Shown here in pieces: positions 24,523 to 35,071 of a stretch of 37,422 bases of DNA. The stretch is from Acidobacteriaceae bacterium (lineage in GTDB: Bacteria; Acidobacteriota; Terriglobia; Terriglobales; Acidobacteriaceae), in contig PLHQ01000096.1 in NCBI GenBank assembly GCA_003138975.1, positions 1 through 37,422 of the forward strand. The letters run 5' to 3'. The notes beneath the pieces are model-generated. The model was not told the DNA's origin, did not search any database, and saw only the letters and a program-made list of their open reading frames with translations. The position numbers and the translations under genes were made by a program. Each line of letters starts with the position of its first letter. Positions within the stretch are counted from its first letter, which is position 1.

Positions 24523-27500
24523 ATGTCCCGCATAAGCCATATAAATGGCATCCCGCCGGCGCAGGGTCTGTACGATCCCGCGCAGGAGCATGATGCCTGC
24601 GGGATCGGATTCGTGGCCAGTATCCGCGGCGAAAAGAGCCACGACATCGTTCGCAACGGCATCCAGGTGCTGCTGAATCTGGCGCACCGTGGCGCTTGCG
24701 GTTGTGACTCCGAGACCGGCGACGGTGCGGGCGTGCTGATTCAGATTCCGCACAAATTCTACGCACGTGACTGCGCTAAATTGGGATTCGAGTTGCCGCT
24801 CCCCGGCTCCTACGGCGTCGGAATGACATTCCTGCCGGTGGAAAAACACGCCCGGTTGCAGTGCGAAGGGGTTCTTGAGCGAATCATCCGCGAGGAGGGT
24901 TTGTCGGTTCTGGGCTGGAGAGACACGCCGGTCTATGCTTCGGCGACTGGCCGTGTGGCGCGAGCCTCGCAACCTTATATACAACAGATCTTTGTCGGCT
25001 GCCGGCCAGGTCTCGACCAAGACGCTTTCGAGCGCAAGTTATACATCGTCCGTAAGCGCGCAGAGAATGAAATGCGGAAGTCGGACCTTGAGGACGCAGG
25101 AATGTTTTACATTCCCTCGTTTTCTTGCCGCACCGTTGTTTACAAAGGGTTGCTGCTGGCTTCTCAGCTCACGAGCTTCTACCGCGAGCTTTCCGATCCG
25201 GACGTGGTCAGCGCTCTCTGCCTGGTGCATCAGCGTTTTTCGACGAACACGTTCCCGAGTTGGCAGCGCGCACATCCATATCGGTACATCGCTCACAACG
25301 GCGAGATCAATACGCTTCGCGGCAACGTTAACTGGATGCACGCCCGGCAGTCGTTGCTGGCATCGCCACTCTTTGGCGACGATCTGAAGAAACTTTTTCC
25401 GATTACAGAGCCGGAAGGCAGCGACTCCGCCAACTTCGACAATGCGCTGGAGCTTCTGCTCCAGGCCGGGCGCAGCCTGCCGCACGCGATCGCCATGCTG
25501 ATTCCGGAAGCCTGGGCCGGAAATCCGCACATGAAGCCGGAAAAGCGGGCCTTCTATGAATATCACGCTTGCCTCATGGAACCATGGGATGGCCCGGCGG
25601 CGGTTGCGTTCACCGACGGTCGCGTCATCGGAGCCACGCTTGATCGCAACGGCCTGCGGCCCGGGAGATACGTCGTTACTCATGATGAGGTTGTGATCAT
25701 GGCCTCGGAAGCCGGTGTGCTCGACGTTGCCCCGGAACAAGTGAAGATGAAGGGCCGTTTGCAACCAGGAAAAATGTTTCTGGTGGATACGGTCGAAGGC
25801 CGCATCGTTTCGGATAAGGAGATCAAGCGGAGCCTGGCCTCACAGCAGCCGTATGTGCAATGGCTCAAGGACAACCAGATAACGATGAATCAGTTGCCCG
25901 AGCCTTCAAGGACTCATCCGCCTGATCCGGAGACTCTTCTTCGCCGGCAGCGCGCCTTCGGATATACAGACGAAGATTTGAAGATGATCCTCGTGCCCAT
26001 GGCCTCGGCCGGGGAAGAGCCGATTGGCTCGATGGGCACAGATACGCCGCTCGCATGTCTTTCGGACCAACCTCAGCCTCTGTTCAATTACTTCAAACAG
26101 TTGTTCGCGCAGGTAACAAATCCTCCCATTGATCCCATTCGCGAAGAAATGGTGATGTCGCTGATCAGCTACATCGGCAGCGAGCGCAATATTCTCGAAG
26201 AGGCGCCGGAAAACTGCCACATGTTGAAGCTGGAGCATCCTCTGCTGACCAATCGCGAATTGGAAAAGCTGCGGCGCGTCTCGACCAGGGATCTGCTCGC
26301 CACCACCCTGCCTGCGCTGTTCCGGGCTAGCGAAGGAGAAGCTGGACTGAAGCGGGCATTGGATGAGCTATGCCAGAGAGCGTCGTTGTCGGTCAGGGCA
26401 GGATACTCTCTGCTGATTCTCTCCGATCGAGGAGTAGGTAAAGACTACGCGCCGATTCCGAGCTTGCTGGCTCTTGCGGCGGTGCACAACCTGCTCGTCA
26501 GGGAAGAGACTCGCACTCAGGTTGCTCTCATTACGGAATCAGGCGAGCCGCGCGAAGTGATGCATTTCGCCTTGCTCAGCGGATACGGAGCCAGCGCAAT
26601 CAATCCTTATCTGGCGCTGGAGACGGTGGAGAATCTTGCCTGGCGTGGCGAATTGGCCGATGGCATTACGCCTGAGACCGCCGTCAAGAATTTTATGAAG
26701 TCGGTCAAGAAGGGCCTGTTGAAAACCTTCGCGAAAATGGGCATCTCGACATTACAAAGCTATCAGGGAGCGCAAGTTTTCGAAGCGATCGGACTGAACA
26801 AAGAGTTGGTGGAGGCCTATTTCGCGGGCACAACATCGCGCCTGGAAGGCCTGGGGCTCGACGTCCTCGCTCGCGAATCACAGCTAATGCACGAGCATTC
26901 CCTGCGCCCGGTCACGGAGTTCGAGACCGAGCTTTCAGTGGGAGGCAACTACCATCAGCGGACGAATGGCGAATATCACTTGCTGAATCCGCTGACCATT
27001 AGCAAACTGCAGCAAGCCGTGCGCCAAGAGAGCTTTCAGACCTTCCAGGAATACTCCGAGCTGATCGACAAGCAGAGCAGCAATTTGTGTACGCTACGCG
27101 GTTTGATGAAGTTGAAGAAGAGCGACAAGCCCATTCCGATTGAAGAAGTCGAGGCGGCAAAGGAAATCGTGAAGCGCTTCAATACCGGCGCGATGTCATT
27201 CGGCTCTATCAGTAAAGAAGCCCATGAGACCCTCGCGGTTGCGATGAACCGCATTGGAGGCAAGTCGAACACCGGCGAGGGGGGAGAAGATGAAGAACGG
27301 TTCACGCCGGATGCAAACGGAGACCTGCGGCGCAGCGCGGTCAAGCAGGTGGCTTCGGCGCGGTTTGGCGTAACAGCGAATTATCTGGTGAACGCGGACG
27401 AATTGCAGATCAAGATGGCGCAAGGCGCGAAGCCCGGTGAGGGCGGGCAACTTCCCGGACATAAAGTAGACGAAGTGATCGCTCGTTTGCGGCACTCCAT

Positions 27501-29127
27501 AGCAGGAGTTGGGCTGATCTCGCCGCCGCCGCATCATGACATTTACTCCATCGAAGATCTGGCGCAACTGATCTACGACCTGAAGAACATCAACCCGCAA
27601 GCTCGTATCGCCGTGAAATTGGTGGCCGAGTCGGGTGTGGGGACGGTGGCCGCAGGCGTAGCTAAAGCGCATGCCGACGTGGTTCTGATCAGCGGGGACA
27701 GCGGTGGGACAGGAGCTTCGCCGCTGAGTTCCATCAAACACGCGGGCATCCCGTGGGAGTTGGGTCTGGCCGAGACACAGCAAGTGCTGCTATTGAACGA
27801 CCTGCGCAGCCGTATTCGCGTGCAAACGGACGGCAAGTTGCAAACGGGCCGGGATGTTGTGATCGCGGCATTGCTCGGAGCTGAAGAATTCGGTTTTGCT
27901 ACAACGCCGCTGATTGCGATGGGCTGCGTCATGATGCGCAAGTGTCACCTCAACACATGCTCGGTCGGCATCGCCACGCAGGATCCGGTTCTGCGCAAAC
28001 AGTTTCAAGGTCAGCCTGAGCACGTAATCAATTTCTTTTTCTTTCTTGCGGAACAAGTTCGACAGTACATGGCGGAGCTGGGGTTTCGCAGTTTCGATGA
28101 GATGGTGGGGCGCGTTGACATGCTCGATGTTGAACCCGCTATCGATCACTGGAAGGCGCGGGGCCTCGATTTTTCGACCATTCTCCATAGTCCCCCGCTC
28201 CCATCGCGCGTGGCTCGGCGATGCGTGCAGGCGCAGGATCACGGTCTGCAAGAGGCGCTCGATCACAAAATTCTTGCTGCATCGCGCGCAGCGATTGATA
28301 CGCTTATTCCCGTCGAGATCGACTTGGCGGTGCGCAATGTGCACCGTAGTGTTGGAACGATGTTAAGCGGGGAGATTGCCCGCAAACACGGTTCCGCGGG
28401 ATTGCCCGACGATACTATCCAGATTCGCTTGACGGGATCGGCGGGACAAAGCCTGGGTGCCTTCCTGGCGAACGGCGTGACCCTTACGCTCGAGGGCGAA
28501 GCCAACGACTACGTCGGCAAAGGCTTGTCTGGTGGACGCCTGGTTGTGTACCCGCCGCGCGCTTCCAGCTTCGCTGCGGAAGAAAACATCCTGATCGGAA
28601 ATGTTGCGCTCTATGGCGCAACCAGCGGAGAAGCCTTTTTCAACGGAGTCGCCGGCGAGCGATTTGCCGTCCGCAACTCGGGGGCGACCGCCGTGGTGGA
28701 GGGCGTTGGGGACCACGGCTGCGAATACATGACGAAAGGAATGGTGCTGGTGCTCGGATCTTGCGGAAGGAATTTCGCTGCTGGCATGAGTGGCGGTGTC
28801 GCCTATGTTTTTGACGAGAGCCGTACCTTCACGGAAGAGTGTTGCAATCTTGACTCTGTCGATCTTGAACCGGTAGTCGAAGCGCAGGATGCTCAGATCG
28901 TGAGAGAGCTCGTGAGCCGCCATCTGGAGCTGACCGGCAGCCGCCGCGCGAAATGGATTCTCGAAAATTGGCCCGAGACATTGCCGCGCTTTATCAAGGT
29001 TTTCCCACACGAATTCAAGCGAGTGCTGGGAGTGGGCCGAAGCCCGAAGCATTATGTCCCTAGCCAGGCGCTGGTTACTCTCGCCCATGCAGAGCAAGCG
29101 CAGCATGCGCAGGTGCAGAATGGGTAA
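24523..29127 (+). CDS. gltB: Glutamate synthase, large (alpha) subunit
   Basis: 1534 residues, full length for the NADPH-type enzyme. The glutaminase (class II amidotransferase) domain begins at Cys26 (EHDACGIGF), so a 25-residue propeptide is expected to be removed. A central domain follows, then the FMN-binding synthase barrel (about 810-1200; '[16 protein letters not shown]' and '[15 protein letters not shown]'). The [3Fe-4S] cysteines are Cys1135, Cys1141 and Cys1146 in [13 protein letters not shown]. The C-terminal beta-helix ([26 protein letters not shown]) closes the protein. It makes two glutamates from glutamine and 2-oxoglutarate. GGGAG lies eight bases before ATG 24523. It overlaps gltD by eight bases. 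The location right after the purine genes suits assimilation of the ammonium they release. Confidence 0.97.
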   Translation: MSRISHINGIPPAQGLYDPAQEHDACGIGFVASIRGEKSHDIVRNGIQVLLNLAHRGACGCDSETGDGAGVLIQIPHKFYARDCAKLGFELPLPGSYGVGMTFLPVEKHARLQCEGVLERIIREEGLSVLGWRDTPVYASATGRVARASQPYIQQIFVGCRPGLDQDAFERKLYIVRKRAENEMRKSDLEDAGMFYIPSFSCRTVVYKGLLLASQLTSFYRELSDPDVVSALCLVHQRFSTNTFPSWQRAHPYRYIAHNGEINTLRGNVNWMHARQSLLASPLFGDDLKKLFPITEPEGSDSANFDNALELLLQAGRSLPHAIAMLIPEAWAGNPHMKPEKRAFYEYHACLMEPWDGPAAVAFTDGRVIGATLDRNGLRPGRYVVTHDEVVIMASEAGVLDVAPEQVKMKGRLQPGKMFLVDTVEGRIVSDKEIKRSLASQQPYVQWLKDNQITMNQLPEPSRTHPPDPETLLRRQRAFGYTDEDLKMILVPMASAGEEPIGSMGTDTPLACLSDQPQPLFNYFKQLFAQVTNPPIDPIREEMVMSLISYIGSERNILEEAPENCHMLKLEHPLLTNRELEKLRRVSTRDLLATTLPALFRASEGEAGLKRALDELCQRASLSVRAGYSLLILSDRGVGKDYAPIPSLLALAAVHNLLVREETRTQVALITESGEPREVMHFALLSGYGASAINPYLALETVENLAWRGELADGITPETAVKNFMKSVKKGLLKTFAKMGISTLQSYQGAQVFEAIGLNKELVEAYFAGTTSRLEGLGLDVLARESQLMHEHSLRPVTEFETELSVGGNYHQRTNGEYHLLNPLTISKLQQAVRQESFQTFQEYSELIDKQSSNLCTLRGLMKLKKSDKPIPIEEVEAAKEIVKRFNTGAMSFGSISKEAHETLAVAMNRIGGKSNTGEGGEDEERFTPDANGDLRRSAVKQVASARFGVTANYLVNADELQIKMAQGAKPGEGGQLPGHKVDEVIARLRHSIAGVGLISPPPHHDIYSIEDLAQLIYDLKNINPQARIAVKLVAESGVGTVAAGVAKAHADVVLISGDSGGTGASPLSSIKHAGIPWELGLAETQQVLLLNDLRSRIRVQTDGKLQTGRDVVIAALLGAEEFGFATTPLIAMGCVMMRKCHLNTCSVGIATQDPVLRKQFQGQPEHVINFFFFLAEQVRQYMAELGFRSFDEMVGRVDMLDVEPAIDHWKARGLDFSTILHSPPLPSRVARRCVQAQDHGLQEALDHKILAASRAAIDTLIPVEIDLAVRNVHRSVGTMLSGEIARKHGSAGLPDDTIQIRLTGSAGQSLGAFLANGVTLTLEGEANDYVGKGLSGGRLVVYPPRASSFAAEENILIGNVALYGATSGEAFFNGVAGERFAVRNSGATAVVEGVGDHGCEYMTKGMVLVLGSCGRNFAAGMSGGVAYVFDESRTFTEECCNLDSVDLEPVVEAQDAQIVRELVSRHLELTGSRRAKWILENWPETLPRFIKVFPHEFKRVLGVGRSPKHYVPSQALVTLAHAEQAQHAQVQNG

Positions 29128-30574
29128 GACCACCGGCTTCCTGGAATACTCTCGCGAGCTTGCTCCGCGCCGTCCCGTTACCCAGCGTGTCAATGACTGG
29201 TTCGAAATTTACCTGGATCTTCCCGAGGAGACTCTCAGGAAACAGGGCGCGCGCTGCATGGATTGCGGTGTACCTTTCTGTCAGACAGGATGTCCTGTCA
29301 ACAATTTGATTCCCGACTGGAACGATCTGTTGTATCGCGGGCGTTGGAAGGACGCGGTTCGGCAGCTGCACGCGACCAACAACTTTCCGGAATTTACCGG
29401 TCGCATCTGTCCAGCACCGTGTGAAGCGTCGTGCGTGTTGGGCATCAATCAACCTGCGGTGACAATCAAGCAAAACGAAAAGAATATCGTCGAGCGTGGA
29501 TTCATGGAAGGCTGGATCCGGCCCGAGCCGCCGATGCTTCGCAGCGGAAAGAAAGTCGCGATTGTGGGCTCCGGACCAGCTGGGCTGGCGGCAGCCCAGC
29601 AGCTATGCCGTGCCGGGCATGCGGTGGTGGTGTTCGAAAAAGCGGACCGCATCGGTGGATTACTGCGCTACGGCATTCCGCAATTCAAGCTGGAGAAACA
29701 CGTCATCGATCGCCGCCTGGAGCAGATGTCGGCCGAAGGCGTGAAGTTCGTTACTGGTGCGGAAGTTGGGAAAAATGTTCCCGTGGAGGATCTGCGGCGC
29801 GACTTCGATGCCATCGTACTCGCGGGCGGGGCTGAACATCCGCGCGATCTCAACGTTCCGGGACGCGAGCTAAAGGGGATTCATTTTGCGATGGAGTACC
29901 TGCCGCAGCAGAACCGGCGCTGCCTCGGGGATACGGTCGAGCCTGAAGGCGAGATCCTGGCGACGGGCAAGCGAGTGGTCATCATCGGGGGCGGCGATAC
30001 TGGAGCCGACTGCCTTGGTACCTGTCATCGGCAGAAGCCCCTCTCGGTGCACCAGTTCGAGATCATGCCAAAGCCGCCCGACGAGCGATCGCCACAAACT
30101 CCCTGGCCGCTGTGGCCGATGCAACTGCGCACCGAAGCCGCGCACGAGGAAGGCGGCATTCGCGACTGGAGTATCGCCACGACGAAGTTCAGCGGCGGCG
30201 CAGCAGGAGTCAACCAGCTGCATGCCGTGCGCGTTGGTCCTCCGCCTAAGTTCGAGCCCATTCCCGGCAGCGACTTTACGCTGGAAGCAGACTTGGTGCT
30301 TATAGCGATGGGCTTCCTGGGTCCGGTGCGGAATGGGATGATTGAACAACTGGGCGTGGCGCTCGATCGGCGAGGCAATGTGGCGACGGATCAGAATTAC
30401 ATGTCTTCGGTGCCGGGAGTTTTTGCGGCTGGTGACATGCGGCGAGGCCAATCCTTGGTGGTGTGGGCCATTTCCGAGGGCCGCAAGGCGGCAGCGGCCG
30501 TCGATACTTACCTCAGAGCCGCGGCCGTGCATTCTACTCACTTAGTTTCCACAGTACAGCAAATCGCCTCATGA
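29120..30574 (+). CDS. gltD: Glutamate synthase, small (beta) subunit
   Basis: 484 residues from ATG 29120 ([13 protein letters not shown]), the normal N-terminus of the family and overlapping the gltB stop by eight bases. The open frame starts earlier, at 29054, inside gltB. Cysteine clusters [14 protein letters not shown] and CPAPCEASC hold two [4Fe-4S] centres. [11 protein letters not shown] is the FAD-binding loop and GGGDTGADC the NAD(P)H-binding loop. '[21 protein letters not shown]' is the conserved C-terminal flavin contact. The subunit oxidises NADPH and passes electrons to GltB. The dinucleotide preference was not tested. It is followed after 51 bp by the threonine dehydratase gene on the same strand. 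Confidence 0.97.
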   Translation: MGKTTGFLEYSRELAPRRPVTQRVNDWFEIYLDLPEETLRKQGARCMDCGVPFCQTGCPVNNLIPDWNDLLYRGRWKDAVRQLHATNNFPEFTGRICPAPCEASCVLGINQPAVTIKQNEKNIVERGFMEGWIRPEPPMLRSGKKVAIVGSGPAGLAAAQQLCRAGHAVVVFEKADRIGGLLRYGIPQFKLEKHVIDRRLEQMSAEGVKFVTGAEVGKNVPVEDLRRDFDAIVLAGGAEHPRDLNVPGRELKGIHFAMEYLPQQNRRCLGDTVEPEGEILATGKRVVIIGGGDTGADCLGTCHRQKPLSVHQFEIMPKPPDERSPQTPWPLWPMQLRTEAAHEEGGIRDWSIATTKFSGGAAGVNQLHAVRVGPPPKFEPIPGSDFTLEADLVLIAMGFLGPVRNGMIEQLGVALDRRGNVATDQNYMSSVPGVFAAGDMRRGQSLVVWAISEGRKAAAAVDTYLRAAAVHSTHLVSTVQQIAS

Positions 30575-30625
30575 TCATCGATGTCGGCGATGGTCCCAAG
30601 TATTTAAGATAACTGCGCGAACGCT

Positions 30626-31834
30626 ATGATTGGGATCCAAGATATCCAAACGGCGATGGGCCGGATACGCGAGGCCATTCGCGTTTCTCCTTGCACGCAC
30701 TCGGAAACCTTTTCCGCAGTTACCAAGAGCGAGATATTTCTCAAACTCGACAATCAGCAGCGCACAGGAGCTTTCAAAGAGCGGGGCGCGCTGAATAAAT
30801 TGCTCACGCTCACCGCCGAAGAGCGAGCCCAAGGAGTGATTGCCGCTTCTGCTGGCAATCATGCGCAAGGGGTGGCCTATCATGCGGGCCGGCGAGGCAT
30901 CCGTGCGCTCATTTACATGCCCTTGCCTACACCGCTCACGAAAGTGTCAGCTACGCGCGCTTACGGAGCGGAAGTCGTTCTGCACGGCACGAACTACGAC
31001 GAGGCGTACGAGAAAGCGGTTGAGCAAAGCCAGCAACACCATCTCACGCTGATCCACGCCTTCGACGATGACGCCGTCATTGCTGGGCAAGGGACACTGG
31101 GGTTGGAAATCCTGGAACAGCAACCTGATATTGAGGCAATCGTTGCTCCGATTGGAGGAGGCGGGCTGATTGGCGGCATTGCCTGTGCGGTGAAAGAAAT
31201 GAATCCGGCGGTCCGAGTCTTTGGAGTACAGCCGGCCAAACTGCCTTCCATGAAAGCTGCGGTCGCGCAAGGAAAACCTGTAACTCTTAAGCCTGCCGCG
31301 ACGATTGCCGACGGAATTGCGGTGAGGCGAGCCGGCGAACGGACGTTTCCACTGGTTCAGAAATATGTGGACGACATTGTCACGGTCGAAGAAGAAGAGA
31401 TCGCGAATGCAATCCTGCTCCTTCTGGAGCGCGAGAAGACTCTGGCGGAAGGCGCGGGCGCCGCGTCCATTGCTGCGGTGCTGAATCACAAACTGCCACT
31501 GGAGGGCAAAAGAGTTGCGGTGCTGGTGTGCGGCGGCAATATCGATGTTACTCTGCTCTCTCGGATCATCGAGCGCGGCCTCGTAAAAGATGGCAGGCTG
31601 GTCCGTTTGCGTGTCCATTTGCCGGACTATCCCGGCGCGTTGCACCGGCTAACGGGAATTCTGGCCGAGCATCGCGCCAACATAGTCGAAACCGCTTACG
31701 ATCGCGCCTATCATGGGGTCAACCTGGGCGACACCGCCATTGACATCACAATGGAAACCCGAGGTCCCGCCCACATTGCCGAGCTGCTGGCGGCGTTGCT
31801 GGCGGCCGGCTACGCCCACGAAAGAATTCTGTAG
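30626..31834 (+). CDS. Threonine ammonia-lyase with C-terminal ACT-like domain (TdcB/IlvA-short type)
   Basis: 402 residues. The PLP lysine is Lys51 in TGAFKERGA, the phosphate loop is GGGGLIGG, and SAGNHAQGVAYHA is the substrate loop. The last ~75 residues (RLRVHLPDYPGALHRLTGIL onward) form one ACT-like domain, as in the 400-residue catabolic-type dehydratases; biosynthetic IlvA is about 510 residues with two. It deaminates threonine (and serine) to 2-oxobutyrate (pyruvate) and ammonia. It may supply isoleucine synthesis or release nitrogen. The ACT domain suggests allosteric control by an amino acid or nucleotide. No clear ribosome binding site precedes ATG 30626. Placement between gltBD and amt fits a nitrogen theme. 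Confidence 0.92.
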   Translation: MIGIQDIQTAMGRIREAIRVSPCTHSETFSAVTKSEIFLKLDNQQRTGAFKERGALNKLLTLTAEERAQGVIAASAGNHAQGVAYHAGRRGIRALIYMPLPTPLTKVSATRAYGAEVVLHGTNYDEAYEKAVEQSQQHHLTLIHAFDDDAVIAGQGTLGLEILEQQPDIEAIVAPIGGGGLIGGIACAVKEMNPAVRVFGVQPAKLPSMKAAVAQGKPVTLKPAATIADGIAVRRAGERTFPLVQKYVDDIVTVEEEEIANAILLLLEREKTLAEGAGAASIAAVLNHKLPLEGKRVAVLVCGGNIDVTLLSRIIERGLVKDGRLVRLRVHLPDYPGALHRLTGILAEHRANIVETAYDRAYHGVNLGDTAIDITMETRGPAHIAELLAALLAAGYAHERIL

Positions 31835-31839
31835 GAGTC

Positions 31840-31852
31840 TGTAAAGTTTACA
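31840..31852. promoter_or_regulatory. 13-bp perfect palindrome upstream of the ammonium transporter
   Basis: TGTAAAGTTTACA lies five bases after the threonine dehydratase stop and 267 bases before the amt start. It has the shape of an operator half-site pair. Palindromes of this length occur by chance, and no other full copy was seen in the window. No regulator gene is nearby. Confidence 0.3.
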
Positions 31853-32119
31853 CAATCGGCTGACAGCGTTATTAGAGAGTCTGATAGGCGACAGAAGAAA
31901 TTTGAATTGGACTCAGTTGATTCCTCCCGTTATCGTTTGCGGAATAGGGAGAGGACTGCGATTGAACGCAAATGGCGCTCGTCGGGGTCGGCTCTTTCCT
32001 GGGTCAGCCCTTCCCTCAAAGTATTCAGGTGTGCGGTCGTCGGCATCTGCTGCGCTGTTCCAGTCACCGTACGGCCGCCAGAGCATTGCCCACCCTTCAG
32101 AAACAGGAGCAAGCAAAAT

Positions 32120-33814
32120 ATGATAAAGCGAGCAGGCAGGCACTCGCTACGCCTGTCGTTAGTGTCGGCCGGTGCCGCAATCATTCTAGCCGCCGGATTA
32201 TTGGCAGGGCTATCGACGCCATGCTTTGCCGACGATGGGCCGAAACCGGACCCATCTGGTACCGCCACCGGCGACAAGACTACCGCCGTGGACGCCGCCG
32301 GCAATCCCTTTGTTGTCCCTGAGCCAACCGACAAGACCGCTCCAGACTACCCCGCGAACAAGAAGGCGTTCGATGACTATCAAGCTCAGGCGGCCAAAGA
32401 GCCGCTCGCGGTCAAGCTGGCTGACAGCGTTGGGCACGTTCGCGTCGCAACCAACTTCGCCTGGACTTTGAACACCGGCTACCTCGTCCTGTTCATGCAG
32501 GCAGGTTTTGCCCTGCTCACATGCGGACTGGTTCGAAAGAAGAATGCCGCCCATTTAATGATGCTGAATTTTGCGGCCTATGTATTTGCCTTCCTGGCCT
32601 ATTACGCAGTCGGATACGCGTTCCAGTTCGGAGCTGTTGCCATCAATGCCGCGCCCACCAACCTGGGCGGCATCCCTACACTCAACCACTTTCTCGTGGG
32701 GAGCGGTCAATGGGGGTTCGTGGGTGGGAAGGGTTTTTTTCTCGTCGGTCCCGCCTATGACACTGCCAGCAACTGTTTAACACTGTTCGAAGTCGTGTTC
32801 ATGGAGACTGCCGGCTACATTATTGTCGGCGCGGTGTGCGAGCGGATTACCTTCTGGGCATTCCTTCTTTGTGAGCTCTTCATCGGAGCGATCCTTTACC
32901 CAATCTCCGGCTGTTGGACGTGGGGAGGAGGTTGGCTGTCCCAAGTCGGCTCCACATTGAATCTGGGTCACGGCTATGTCGACTTTGCGGGATCGACGGT
33001 AGTCCACGCGGTGGGCGGTTTCTGCGCCATGGCTCTCGCCATTATCTTGGGTCCGCGTGTGGGTAAATATGGTCCAGGGGGGAAAATCCGCGTCTTTCCC
33101 GCTCATAACATCGTGTACGTCGTGTCCGGCACATTCATCCTGCTTTTTGGATGGATGGGGTTCAACCCTGGTTCCACTCTCGGAGCTACCGACCTTCGCA
33201 TCTCCGTAGTTGCAGTAAACACCAATCTGGCCGCTGTTGCAGCCTCCGCCGCTGCAATGCTTCTGTGGTATTTCCTGTTTGGCAAGCCCGACGTGACCAT
33301 GGCCTGTAACGGAATGCTGGCGGGATTAGTCGCGATCACTGCGCCCTGCGCCTTTGTGTCTCCGACTTCTGCGACAGTCATCGGCTTACTTGCGGGATGC
33401 CTAGTTTGTCTCGGCGTTCTCTTCAACGACCGGGTTCTCAAAATCGATGATCCCTGTGGTGCGATTTCCGTGCACGGCTATTGCGGCTGGCTCGGGGCCG
33501 TCAGCGTTGGTATCTTTGCCGACGGGGCCTACGGTGCTGGATGGAACGGCGTGGGGGCAACATCCTACCTGGGACGAGCGGGCCAAGGCGTGACAGGTTT
33601 GCTACACGGCGATACGCGTCAGTTCTTGTGCCAGCTCATGGGAGCGACTCTGTATGCCGTCTGGGCGTTCGGTGCAACCTACGCTGTCTTCTGGTGCGTT
33701 AACAAAGCGAAGAGCATGCGAGTATCACCCGAAGTGGAAGAAGAAGGTCTCGACGTTCCGGAGTTCGGAATGGAAGGTTATCCGGAAGACGCTGTGGTCA
33801 CGGCTTCGTACTAA
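32120..33814 (+). CDS. amt: Ammonium transporter (Amt/MEP family) with extended N-terminus
   Basis: 564 residues from ATG 32120, with AGGAG about ten bases upstream. The longer open frame from 31907 has no family features before the signal peptide. Residues 1-38 are a signal peptide (IILAAGLLAGLSTPCFA). About 70 hydrophilic residues rich in Asp, Pro, Lys and Thr follow before the first transporter helix (ATNFAWTLNTGYLVLFMQAG). The two pore histidines are His296 (TVVHAVGG) and His452 (SVHGYCG). The cytosolic tail EEEGLDVPEFGMEGYPE matches the Amt C-terminus except EFG where EHG is usual. It carries ammonium into the cell for GltBD. A GlnK partner gene, common next to amt, is not present. The 285 bp before it hold only the palindrome and no gene. 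Confidence 0.93.
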   Translation: MIKRAGRHSLRLSLVSAGAAIILAAGLLAGLSTPCFADDGPKPDPSGTATGDKTTAVDAAGNPFVVPEPTDKTAPDYPANKKAFDDYQAQAAKEPLAVKLADSVGHVRVATNFAWTLNTGYLVLFMQAGFALLTCGLVRKKNAAHLMMLNFAAYVFAFLAYYAVGYAFQFGAVAINAAPTNLGGIPTLNHFLVGSGQWGFVGGKGFFLVGPAYDTASNCLTLFEVVFMETAGYIIVGAVCERITFWAFLLCELFIGAILYPISGCWTWGGGWLSQVGSTLNLGHGYVDFAGSTVVHAVGGFCAMALAIILGPRVGKYGPGGKIRVFPAHNIVYVVSGTFILLFGWMGFNPGSTLGATDLRISVVAVNTNLAAVAASAAAMLLWYFLFGKPDVTMACNGMLAGLVAITAPCAFVSPTSATVIGLLAGCLVCLGVLFNDRVLKIDDPCGAISVHGYCGWLGAVSVGIFADGAYGAGWNGVGATSYLGRAGQGVTGLLHGDTRQFLCQLMGATLYAVWAFGATYAVFWCVNKAKSMRVSPEVEEEGLDVPEFGMEGYPEDAVVTASY

Positions 33815-34106
33815 GAGCGAGGGGACGCCTCTGCGCCACGAGGTTTTCGGTCGTCGATAATTTCTGACGGTGTCAGATTGCCCGCCGTTGGCTCGGTTTG
33901 TGATCAAAATACGTTCGCCTGATAGACTCTGTGAAGCTTGGATACTGAAGCGATTGTGTCCAGGCGGCGTGCATCGGTTCTTTTCCGCTCAAGCCTCGTC
34001 GAAAACACAGAAGCGAATTCCAATCAAGATGATGAGACACTTGAGTCTGTTCGTCGATACGTTGGCCTTTACAGCCCCGCCCGCGCACCCGCGCCCCAAA
34101 CCGGGA

Positions 34107-34122
34107 TGTGATTGAAATCACA
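34107..34122. promoter_or_regulatory. Perfect CRP-type palindrome upstream of DAHP synthase
   Basis: TGTGATTGAAATCACA matches the CRP core TGTGA-N6-TCACA exactly, and the symmetry extends to seven bases on each side. It is centred about 75 bases before the DAHP synthase start. A CRP/FNR-family regulator of this organism may bind here; which effector it uses is unknown. Confidence 0.5.
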
Positions 34123-34129
34123 AATAGTT

Positions 34130-34147
34130 TAGTAGTTTCTTAGTAGT
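34130..34147 (+). repeat. Tandem TAGTAGT direct repeats
   Basis: TAGTAGT occurs at 34130-34136 and 34141-34147, a start-to-start distance of 11 bases, about one helical turn. They lie directly downstream of the CRP-type palindrome. Such spacing suits a dimeric regulator, but the motif is short. Confidence 0.35.
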
Positions 34148-34189
34148 GATTGGCTGCTCGCAGCTGCGTAAAATTGCGGGTCGCCATTC

Positions 34190-35071
34190 ATGAATCCCAA
34201 ATGGAACGGTCAGTTCTCGTGCTTCGATCTAGTAGCCAAGACCGACGTGTGCGCCAGCAGCGTCGTCCGGGCTGGCAGTGTAGAGATCGGCGGCGGCGAT
34301 TTCGTCGTGATGGCAGGGCCGTGTGCAGTCGAATCCGAGCGGCAGTTGCTGCGGACCGCCGAAGCTGTAGCGGAAGCGGGCGCGCGCCTCCTGCGCGGAG
34401 GCGCTTATAAACCCCGCTCATCGCCTTATGCGTTCCAGGGACTGGGTATCGAAGGCCTTAAGATTCTGCGCAAAGCGCGGGAAGAAACCGGGCTCGCAAT
34501 CGTCACTGAAGTGATGAGCGAGGAAGACGTCGACTTGATCGCAGAGTATGCCGACCTCATGCAAGTGGGCACGCGAAGCATGGAGAACTACGCTCTGCTG
34601 GAAAGATTGGGCGGATGTGGACGGCCGGTGCTGCTGAAGCGAGGGATGACGGCTACGTTGGAAGAGTTGCTGCGCTCCGCGCAAGTGATCGCGATGAATG
34701 GCAATCGGCAGATTGTTCTCTGCGAGCGCGGCATTCGAACTTTTGAAACGGCGACGCGGAATACGCTGGACATCGCAGCGGTGCCGGTACTGAAGACGGT
34801 TTCGCATCTGCCCGTGATTGTCGATCCCAGTCACGCCGCTGGAGTGCGTTGCCTGGTTCCGGTTCTGTCGCGGGCCGCGGCGGTCGTGGGGGCGGATGGT
34901 CTGCTGGTCGAAGTGCACCCATCCCCAGATCAGGCGTTGAGCGACGGGGCGCAGTCGCTCACTTTCCGCGGTTTCCGCGACATGATGGACGATCTGCAAC
35001 CTTATCTTGCGATTCGAGATGCTTCGCGGCGGCTTGTTCCACAACTGGTCGCAGTCGGGGGAGCAGACTAG
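34190..35071 (+). CDS. aroF: 3-deoxy-7-phosphoheptulonate synthase (DAHP synthase, type I-beta)
   Basis: 293 residues. Motifs in order: [72 protein letters not shown] and [10 protein letters not shown]. The metal ligands Cys (AGPC), His (PSHAAG), Glu and Asp ([14 protein letters not shown]) are present. It condenses PEP and erythrose 4-phosphate, the first step of the shikimate pathway. The protein lacks the ~65-residue N-terminal ferredoxin-like regulatory domain seen in some I-beta enzymes (e.g. Thermotoga, about 338 residues), so feedback control by that domain is not expected. ATG 34190 has no strong binding site. The stop TAG shares its last base with the GTG of the next gene, implying coupled translation. 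Confidence 0.93.
   Translation: MNPKWNGQFSCFDLVAKTDVCASSVVRAGSVEIGGGDFVVMAGPCAVESERQLLRTAEAVAEAGARLLRGGAYKPRSSPYAFQGLGIEGLKILRKAREETGLAIVTEVMSEEDVDLIAEYADLMQVGTRSMENYALLERLGGCGRPVLLKRGMTATLEELLRSAQVIAMNGNRQIVLCERGIRTFETATRNTLDIAAVPVLKTVSHLPVIVDPSHAAGVRCLVPVLSRAAAVVGADGLLVEVHPSPDQALSDGAQSLTFRGFRDMMDDLQPYLAIRDASRRLVPQLVAVGGAD

Larger units (their letters stand above)
33815..34189. other. Non-coding region between amt and DAHP synthase
   Basis: 375 bp without a supported gene. A weak stem with T-run (33827-33847: GCCTC/GAGGT then TTT) may end the amt transcript. TCTGAC-GGT-GTCAGA (33863-33877) is a perfect inverted repeat. A perfect CRP-type palindrome (34107-34122) and two TAGTAGT copies 11 bases apart (34130-34136 and 34141-34147) follow close to the DAHP synthase gene. 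An open frame of 28 codons at 34029 has no supporting features. No tRNA or known riboswitch was recognised. Confidence 0.45.

Noticed and set aside
25039-25764. 241-codon minus-strand open frame inside gltB
   Set aside because: Shadow of a highly conserved gene; no motifs of its own.
34029-34115. 28-codon open frame before the DAHP synthase as a leader peptide
   Set aside because: No run of aromatic codons, no clear binding site, and it overlaps the CRP-type palindrome.
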